A stretch of DNA of 39,548 nucleotides, from positions 1 to 39,548 of the forward strand of contig JBBRYB010000032.1 of NCBI GenBank assembly GCA_038238115.1. Direction: 5' to 3'. Origin of the DNA: JBBRYB01 sp038238115. Its GTDB lineage: Bacteria > Actinomycetota > Actinomycetes > Propionibacteriales > Nocardioidaceae. Each line of letters opens with the position of its first letter. Position 1 is the stretch's first letter. Shown here one piece after another: positions 32,915 through 39,548 of the stretch. The notes beneath the pieces were generated by a model that did not search any database, was not told the origin of the DNA, and worked only from the letters and a program-made list of their open reading frames with translations. A program made the translations under genes and the position numbers.

Positions 32915-33861
32915 CCGCTGACTCGATGAGCGAACCACCTCGGCGGGCTCAACACGATCGCCCGACCCGGTCGCGGGTCGACGCGGAGTTCGGCGGCCCT
33001 CGTGACGTCAGGCGCCCGCCGCTCCCCGAGCCGCTGCCCGTGCCGGTCGTCGACAACCACTGCCATCTCGACATCGAGGACGGGGAGAGCTGGCTCGACC
33101 CGGCAGCGGCGCTGGAGCTGTCAACGCGTGCCGGGGTCGACCGCATCGTCCAGATCGGCTGTGACCTGCCCGGCGCGGCGTGGGCGGTCGAGACGGCACA
33201 GGAGTTCGACGCCATCGTCGCTGGGGTGGCGATCCATCCCAACGAGGCGCCGAGGCTCGACGCCGCCGGAGGCTTGGACCGGGCGCTGGCCGAGATCGAG
33301 CGGCTCGCCTCGTCGAGCGAACGCGTTCGCGCCGTCGGCGAGACGGGGCTCGACTACTTCCGCACAGGCTCCGACGGCATAGCGGCGCAGCGGCGGTCGT
33401 TTGCCGCCCACATCGCGATGGCCCATTCCCTCGACAAGACCCTGGTGATCCACGACCGCGATGCCCATAACGACGTGATCGAGATGCTGGACGAGCACGG
33501 CGTGCCGAAGCGGACCGTGCTGCACTGCTTCTCCGGTGACACCGACTTCGCGCGCCGATGCCTGGACCGCGGCGCCTACCTGTCGTTCGCCGGCACGGTG
33601 ACTTTCAAGAACGCACAGCACCTCCGCGACGCGCTCGTCGTCGCCCCTCGTGACCGCATCCTGGTGGAGACCGACGCGCCCTTCCTCACCCCGATGCCGT
33701 TTCGCGGCCGGCCCAACGCGTCGTACCTCGTCCCGCACACGTTACGCAGCATGGCCGACGTGCGCGGTGACGACCTGGAGGTACTGTGCACAGCTGTCCG
33801 CGCCAACACCGATGCCGCGTACGGCGGCGGCTGGGGCAGCTCAGGCTCCGCCGGCGGCTGA
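32911..33861 (+). CDS. tatD: TatD family metal-dependent hydrolase/nuclease
   Basis: A 316-residue TIM-barrel hydrolase translated from the ATG at 32911, overlapping the metG stop; GTG and ATG alternatives follow within 10 codons. Metal ligands are clear: VVDNHCHLDI (HxH), VGETGLDYF (Glu), LVIHDRDAHNDV, TVLHCFSGD (His) and LVETDAPFLTP (Asp). TatD enzymes are 3'-5' DNA exonucleases or related phosphodiesterases. The ~45-residue basic N-terminal extension is unusual, and a shorter start within it is possible. The metG-tatD-rpfB order is conserved in actinobacteria. Confidence 0.94.
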   Translation: MTADSMSEPPRRAQHDRPTRSRVDAEFGGPRDVRRPPLPEPLPVPVVDNHCHLDIEDGESWLDPAAALELSTRAGVDRIVQIGCDLPGAAWAVETAQEFDAIVAGVAIHPNEAPRLDAAGGLDRALAEIERLASSSERVRAVGETGLDYFRTGSDGIAAQRRSFAAHIAMAHSLDKTLVIHDRDAHNDVIEMLDEHGVPKRTVLHCFSGDTDFARRCLDRGAYLSFAGTVTFKNAQHLRDALVVAPRDRILVETDAPFLTPMPFRGRPNASYLVPHTLRSMADVRGDDLEVLCTAVRANTDAAYGGGWGSSGSAGG

Positions 33862-34195
33862 CGTAGCCGGGGCCCGAACCATGGTGATGAGTGGCCGGGC
33901 CGCTGCTGCTCGTCGCGACGACATGCCGCTGCCGTGAGGCGCGGTCGGAAACCGGTTCTAACCCCAGGTCTGTGACCCCTGTGACAGGAGTGAAGATGCC
34001 GTCGTGATGCTCGTCACGTACGGCTGCCGTATGTCGCGGAATCGCCGGTCTGGCTTTGCATCGACTGGCCGAGTTTGGCAAGGTCGGGGCCTTGCCCACC
34101 GGCAGCAGAGCCACCATGACCTGGATCATGACCCCGCATCGCCGTGAGCGTTCGCCCGTCTCTGTGAACCGGGACACCCGACCCCTGGGAGCACC
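33862..34195. other. Long leader/intergenic region upstream of rpfB
   Basis: About 330 bp without a convincing gene. It holds a CRP-like palindrome (34003-34018), an overlapping hairpin ACGTACGG-CTG-CCGTATGT (34016-34034), and a direct repeat in TGTGACCCCTGTGACAG (33971-33987). A short frame at 33882-33938 (MVMSGRAAAARRDDMPLP) is probably chance. I looked for the c-di-AMP (ydaO-type) riboswitch that precedes rpf genes in some actinobacteria and could not recognise it by eye. Confidence 0.5.
34003..34018. promoter_or_regulatory. CRP/GlxR-like operator upstream of rpfB
   Basis: CGTGATGCTCGTCACG contains GTGA-N6-TCAC, the core of the CRP/GlxR consensus TGTGA-N6-TCACA, with both outermost bases C/G in place of T/A. 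It lies 178 bp before the rpfB start. rpf genes in Corynebacterium and Mycobacterium are known targets of GlxR or Crp-type regulators, which makes this site more credible. Confidence 0.5.
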
Positions 34196-35338
34196 GTGAC
34201 GAAGAGGATCTCTCTCGCCATCTTGACCATAACCGTCATCGTCGGCCTCGTGGCAGCGACGGTGGCCTATACAGCAGCACGCAAGACAGTCACCGTCTCG
34301 GTCGACGGCAAGTCCCACCGCATCACCACGCTCGACGACACCGTCGGTGACGTGCTCGCCAGCGAAAACATCGCACTGGGCGCCCGCGACGTCGTTGCGC
34401 CGGCAGCGGACACGTCCCTCGACGAAGGCACGCGTATCGCCGTGTCGTACGGCCGCAAGCTGACACTGGACGTCGACGGCAAGAACCAGACGTACTGGAC
34501 CACCGCGACCCGCGTCAACGACGCCTTGTCCGAACTGGGTCAGCGCTTCGAGGCCGGGGCGGAGCTCTCGGCGAGCCGGTCGACGGTCATCGGACGCAAG
34601 GGTCTCAAGCTCGCGGTCAACACCCCGAAGACCATCACGCTCAAGGTCGGCGGCGGCAACGCCAAGCGGGCCACGACGACCGGCTTGGACGTGAGCGAGG
34701 CCCTGCTCGACCTGGGTGTCCGGGTGGACCACAACGATGAGGTCACACCGAAGCGCACGTCCAGCATCGACGACGGCAGCAAGATCGTGGTGACCCGCAT
34801 CTGGGGCCTCAAACGCACAGTGCCGGAGACCGTCCCGTATGCCACGGTCGTGCATCACGACGCCAGCATGTACACCGGCCAGAGCAAGATCGTCCGGGAC
34901 GGGAAAGCCGGGACCGACAAGGTCACCTACAAGATCGTCAAGACCAACGGCAAGGTGACCCGGAAGCGGGTGGTCAAGCGCGTGACCGACGTCGCGCCGG
35001 TCTCGCGGATCGAGGCGGAGGGCACCAAGTCTCGCCCGGCGCCGGCGCCAGCCCCCACCACGGCGCCGTCGACGAACTATGCGACAGGCAGCACCGTGTG
35101 GGACCAGATCGCACAGTGTGAGTCCGGTGGCAACTGGGCCATCGACACCGGTAACGGCTACTACGGCGGTCTGCAGTTCCTGCAGTCGACGTGGCTCGCG
35201 TATGGGGGCGGTGCCTACGCCTCGCTGCCTAGCCAGGCCAGCCGCGAGGCGCAGATCGCCATCGCGACGAAGGTGCGCGACGCATCCGGCGGCTACAGCC
35301 CGTGGCCGGCCTGCGCGTCGTCGCTCGGCTTGCTCTGA
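34196..35338 (+). CDS. rpfB: Resuscitation-promoting factor B
   Basis: A 380-residue exported peptidoglycan hydrolase that helps dormant cells resume growth. The GTG at 34196 follows a GGGAG ribosome site. A signal anchor lies at residues 4-27 (ISLAILTITVIVGLVAATVAY). Three DUF348 repeats follow (KTVTVSVDGKSHRITTLDDTVGDVL, KLTLDVDGKNQTYWTTATRVNDAL, ITLKVGGGNAKRATTTGLDVSEAL). Then come a G5 domain at about 205-275 with VVHHDASMYTGQSKIVRDGKAG, a Pro/Ala linker and the Rpf catalytic domain from about 300 (VWDQIAQCESGGNWAID) with Glu309 as the catalytic acid. GGLQFLQSTWLAYGG and the Cys pair complete it. Its end overlaps the possible ksgA start. Confidence 0.96.
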   Translation: MTKRISLAILTITVIVGLVAATVAYTAARKTVTVSVDGKSHRITTLDDTVGDVLASENIALGARDVVAPAADTSLDEGTRIAVSYGRKLTLDVDGKNQTYWTTATRVNDALSELGQRFEAGAELSASRSTVIGRKGLKLAVNTPKTITLKVGGGNAKRATTTGLDVSEALLDLGVRVDHNDEVTPKRTSSIDDGSKIVVTRIWGLKRTVPETVPYATVVHHDASMYTGQSKIVRDGKAGTDKVTYKIVKTNGKVTRKRVVKRVTDVAPVSRIEAEGTKSRPAPAPAPTTAPSTNYATGSTVWDQIAQCESGGNWAIDTGNGYYGGLQFLQSTWLAYGGGAYASLPSQASREAQIAIATKVRDASGGYSPWPACASSLGLL

Positions 35339-36210
35339 ACAATCCCACGGCGTCCGCGGGTGCGGGACAGCAGGGGCCCGCGGGCGGCCGTGCGGTGGGC
35401 AACCGGTACGCCGTGCGGCCCACCAAGCAGCGCGGCCAGAACTTCGTCATCGACGCCAACACCGTACGGCGGATCGTGGCCGCCGCGCGGCTCCAGCCGG
35501 GCGACACTGTGCTCGAGGTGGGACCGGGTCTCGGGTCGCTGACCCTGGGCCTGCTCGGTGCCGTCAACCGAGTGACCGCCGTCGAGGTGGATCCACGGCT
35601 CGCCCGCGGTCTGCCAATCACCGTGGCGGAGTTCGCGCCCGGCCACTGCGACCGGCTGAGAGTGGTGGAGGCTGACGCGCTGCGCCTCCCGGCGGTTCCT
35701 GGGCCCCCGCCGAGCGCTCTGGTGGCGAACCTGCCCTATAACGTGGCGGTTCCGGTCCTGCTGCACCTGCTCGAGACCGTGCCCACGATCCAGCGCGTGC
35801 TCGTGATGGTGCAGCTCGAGGTGGCCGAGCGGCTCTGCGCCCGGCCAGGCACCAAGGCCTACGGCGTACCGAGCGTGAAGGCCGCCTGGTACGGCGACGT
35901 GCGACGCGCCGGAGTGGTCGCGCGCAGCGTCTTCTGGCCGGCGCCACGGGTGGACTCGGGGCTGGTAGCGCTCACCCGGCATACCGCTCCGCACAGCGAG
36001 GTGGGACGCGAGCGGGTCTTTGCAGTGGTCGACGCGGCGTTCTCGCAGCGTCGCAAGATGCTCCGCACGGCGCTGGCGGGACTAGCCGGTTCGGCGGCGG
36101 CGGCCGAGTCGGCCATCGTGGACGCGGGCGTCCAGGCGACTGCCCGGGGCGAGACGCTGAGCGTCGAGGAGTTCGTCCGAGTCGCCGACAGCCTTGGCGC
36201 GGGGCCGTAG
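35302..36210 (+). CDS. ksgA: 16S rRNA (adenine1518-N6/1519-N6)-dimethyltransferase
   Basis: KsgA dimethylates the two adenines near the 3' end of 16S rRNA, a late step in 30S maturation. The GTG at 35302 overlaps the rpfB gene by 37 bp and gives 302 residues. The GTG at 35395, just before NRYAVRPTKQRGQNFVIDANT, is a credible later start (271 residues); the sequence does not settle it. The SAM motif VLEVGPGLGSLTLG, the acidic VEVDPRLA and the catalytic NLPYNVAVPVLLHLL are intact. SVFWPAPRVDSGLVAL and FSQRRKMLRTAL belong to the C-terminal part. ispE follows after 9 bp. Confidence 0.95.
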   Translation: MAGLRVVARLALNNPTASAGAGQQGPAGGRAVGNRYAVRPTKQRGQNFVIDANTVRRIVAAARLQPGDTVLEVGPGLGSLTLGLLGAVNRVTAVEVDPRLARGLPITVAEFAPGHCDRLRVVEADALRLPAVPGPPPSALVANLPYNVAVPVLLHLLETVPTIQRVLVMVQLEVAERLCARPGTKAYGVPSVKAAWYGDVRRAGVVARSVFWPAPRVDSGLVALTRHTAPHSEVGRERVFAVVDAAFSQRRKMLRTALAGLAGSAAAAESAIVDAGVQATARGETLSVEEFVRVADSLGAGP

Positions 36211-36219
36211 CCTGGCCGG

Positions 36220-37458
36220 GTGACGACGGTGACCGTGCGTGCCCCGGCGAAGATCAACCTGGGGCTGAGCGTGGGGCCTCCGCGCCCGGACGGCTTCCAC
36301 CCGCTGGCGACGGTCTATCAGGCGATCTCCATCTATGACGAGATCAAGGCCCGGCCTGCCGCGCCCGGCGACTTCACCGTCACCCTCACGGGTGAGGGCG
36401 ACAACGTGGTCCCGATGGACGGGACCAACCTCGCCGTGCAGGCAGCCAGGCTGCTGGCCAAGCACCTCGACGTCGACGAAGGAGCGGCGCTCAGTCTCCA
36501 CAAGATGATCGCGGTGTCGGGTGGGCTGGCCGGGGGTAGCGCCGACGCCGCCGGTGCCTTGCTGGCGTGCGACGCGCTGTGGGGCGCAGGCGTGAGCCGT
36601 GACGAGCTGATGGTGCTCGCCGCCCAGCTCGGCAGCGACGTGCCGTTCTGTCTCGTCGGCGGCAACGCGATCGGTACCGGCAGGGGCGACAGCATCTCAC
36701 CAGTGCTGGCGCGCGGTTCCTACGAGTGGGTGCTCGCGTATGCCGACGGTGGCCTGTCGACGCCGCAGGTCTTCGCTGAGTTCGATCGCTTCGCGGGACG
36801 CCGGGTCGGCGGCGACGGGGGCGGCGACGGTGTCGATGGCGACGGAGCCAGCGGCGACAGGGCCAGCGGTGACAGGCCCAGCGGTGTGGGAGCCCCTGGT
36901 AGCAGGGCCAGAGGTGACGGGGTCAGCGGTGTGGGAGCCACCGGTGGTGCCACGAGCGGTGCCGGAGGACCGGTAACTGCCGCCGGCGGGTCCGGCGTTC
37001 GCGCGGCCGCCGGATCCGCCAAGGCCACCCGGCGCCGCAAGGCTGGCCAGCTCGGCGGGGCCGGCGAACCCCCCCGGCTTGTTGAGGTCGGGCAGGTGGC
37101 TCCCAGCGCTGATGATGCCGGACGCGAGCGCCGCGCTGGGCCTGACGAGCCGGACGTGTCGCCCGAGCTGATGGCCGGTCTGCGTTGCGGCGACCCCTAC
37201 GCGGTCGGCCTGGCGCTACACAACGACCTCCAGGCGGCGGCGCTGCGGCTGCAACCGGGCCTTCGGAATACCCTGTCGGTGGGTGAAGAGTTCGGCGCAT
37301 TGGGCTCGCTCGTGTCCGGCTCAGGCCCGACCTGCCTGTTCCTTGCTGCGGACGAGGACCACGCCGTCGACCTCGCGGTGGCCCTGTCCGGATCGGGCAC
37401 CTGCCGGATCGTCCAGCGGGCTACCGGGCCTGTCCACGGCGCCCGTGTCATCGCCTGA
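36220..37458 (+). CDS. ispE: 4-diphosphocytidyl-2-C-methyl-D-erythritol kinase with long low-complexity insertion
   Basis: IspE is the fourth enzyme of the MEP isoprenoid pathway, phosphorylating CDP-methylerythritol with ATP. The GTG at 36220 gives 412 residues, about 100 more than usual. VRAPAKINLGLSVGPPRPDGFH starts the protein, the GHMP ATP motif is GGLAGGSADAAGALLAC (about 104-120), GSDVPFCLVGGNAIGTGRG follows, and VSGSGPTCLFLA near 367 is the third GHMP motif. Between residue ~195 (FAEFDRFAGRR) and ~312 (VSPELMAGLRCGDP) lies an insertion that is mostly Gly, Asp, Ser, Ala and Arg, encoded by imperfect 15-bp repeats (AGCGGTGACAGGGCC-like). It should be a disordered loop. Confidence 0.93.
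   Translation: MTTVTVRAPAKINLGLSVGPPRPDGFHPLATVYQAISIYDEIKARPAAPGDFTVTLTGEGDNVVPMDGTNLAVQAARLLAKHLDVDEGAALSLHKMIAVSGGLAGGSADAAGALLACDALWGAGVSRDELMVLAAQLGSDVPFCLVGGNAIGTGRGDSISPVLARGSYEWVLAYADGGLSTPQVFAEFDRFAGRRVGGDGGGDGVDGDGASGDRASGDRPSGVGAPGSRARGDGVSGVGATGGATSGAGGPVTAAGGSGVRAAAGSAKATRRRKAGQLGGAGEPPRLVEVGQVAPSADDAGRERRAGPDEPDVSPELMAGLRCGDPYAVGLALHNDLQAAALRLQPGLRNTLSVGEEFGALGSLVSGSGPTCLFLAADEDHAVDLAVALSGSGTCRIVQRATGPVHGARVIA
36815..36960 (+). repeat. In-frame low-complexity repeats inside ispE
   Basis: Imperfect short repeats of 12-15 bp such as GCCAGCGGCGACAGG, GCCAGCGGTGACAGG and GTCAGCGGTGTGGGAGCC encode ASGDR and SGVGA-like peptides without breaking the frame. They account for roughly half of the extra length of the IspE protein; the remainder of the insertion is also Gly/Ala/Arg-rich. 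Confidence 0.7.
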
Positions 37459-37510
37459 ACGGGCGCGACATGGGTGAGACGCTGTGCCGCACCTGGTGGC
37501 TGAGCCCGCC

Positions 37511-39358
<1,848 letters not shown>

Positions 39359-39359
39359 C

Positions 39360-39548
39360 CCGCCAGTCCTTCCGGCCGAGGCGCCAGCCGTTCGGGCCGA
39401 GAGGTCAGGTGTTCGGGCCGAGGCGTCAGGTGTTCCGGTCGAGGCGTCAGGTGTTCGGGCCGAGGCGTCAGGTGTTCGGGCCGAGGCGTCAGGTGTTCGG
39501 GCCGAGGCGTCAGGTGTTCGGGCCGAGGCGTCAGGTGTTCGGGCCGAG
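39360..39548 (+). repeat. 21-bp tandem array downstream of the ABC-F gene, about 9 copies, cut by the window end
   Basis: The unit contains GGCGTCAGGTGTTCGGGCC. Copies at 39423, 39444, 39465, 39486, 39507 and 39528 are exactly 21 bp apart and nearly identical; two or three more diverged copies precede them directly after the stop codon at 39358. The array continues past the window edge, so its full size is unknown. It belongs to the same family and the same gene-relative orientation as the array behind pmt. Confidence 0.9.

Noticed and set aside
30683..32938. A 751-codon open frame antisense to rsmI and metG
   Set aside because: It is the GC-rich mirror of two strongly recognised genes, with no domain and no ribosome site.
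33862..34195. c-di-AMP riboswitch before rpfB
   Set aside because: The conserved ydaO-type core could not be recognised by eye; a covariance-model search would decide.
39360..39548. Possible CRISPR array
   Set aside because: The 21-bp units are directly contiguous with no unique spacers and no cas genes are nearby; it is a tandem repeat.

Overview
The window is high-GC chromosomal DNA from an actinobacterium. The evidence is frequent GTG starts, heavily coupled operons, an RpfB-type resuscitation factor, a mycobacterial-type protein O-mannosyltransferase, a SepX/GlpR-like membrane protein and a FmdB-type zinc ribbon behind a CIRCE element. From about 13.0 kb to 37.5 kb the gene order follows, with insertions, a segment well known from Mycobacterium tuberculosis (Rv0991c to Rv1011: zinc ribbon, 5-formyl-THF cyclo-ligase, UDP-glucose pyrophosphorylase, moeA, rimJ, glpR, pmt, rsmI, metG, tatD, rpfB, ksgA, ispE). 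The eukaryotic-type UDP-glucose pyrophosphorylase and the general gene style fit Propionibacteriales (Nocardioides-like) better than mycobacteria, but the genus cannot be fixed from the sequence alone.

Layout. At 1-79 the window cuts an insertion-sequence transposase gene, followed by about 700 bp of apparently decayed sequence. From 0.8 to 10.4 kb lie an FAD amine-oxidase-like enzyme, 4-alpha-glucanotransferase (malQ), a secreted lytic transglycosylase with a Pro/Thr-rich tail, a coupled pair of M16 peptidases and phosphoglucomutase. From 10.6 to 13.5 kb are an SDR-like epimerase, a small PPHH-tailed protein, a 29-bp tandem array, a nested inverted-repeat element, a SAF-domain protein and the Ruc-like zinc ribbon with its CIRCE. 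From 13.7 to 22.8 kb are a penicillin-acylase-family Ntn hydrolase, the cyclo-ligase, the pyrophosphorylase, the coupled moeA-moaC-mog molybdenum cofactor genes, rimJ, glpR/sepX and tRNA-Ala(CGC). From 22.8 to 24.4 kb the sequence is gene-poor and contains a small Arg/Asp heptad-repeat protein behind palindromes. From 24.4 to 27.6 kb is a metal-uptake operon (znuA-znuC-znuB-zur) with a Zur-type operator lying exactly between -35 and -10. A frameshifted DoxX gene, a 21-bp tandem array and pmt follow. The rest is rsmI, metG-tatD, rpfB-ksgA-ispE and an ABC-F ATPase whose 3' end runs into a second array of the same 21-bp family.

How the genes fit together. Four themes recur: cell-envelope building and remodelling (lytic transglycosylase, RpfB, PMT, pyrophosphorylase, GlpR), carbohydrate flux (malQ, pgm, UDP-glucose synthesis), translation (rsmI, ksgA, metG, rimJ, ABC-F, tRNA) and zinc or redox homeostasis (znu/zur, Ruc). 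No phage, CRISPR or defence island is visible. The most notable items are the CIRCE/Ruc module, the two gene-end 21-bp repeat arrays, a MetRS with SIGN in place of HIGH, an IspE with a low-complexity insertion of more than 100 residues, the heptad-repeat protein with palindromic operators, and a CRP-like site upstream of rpfB.
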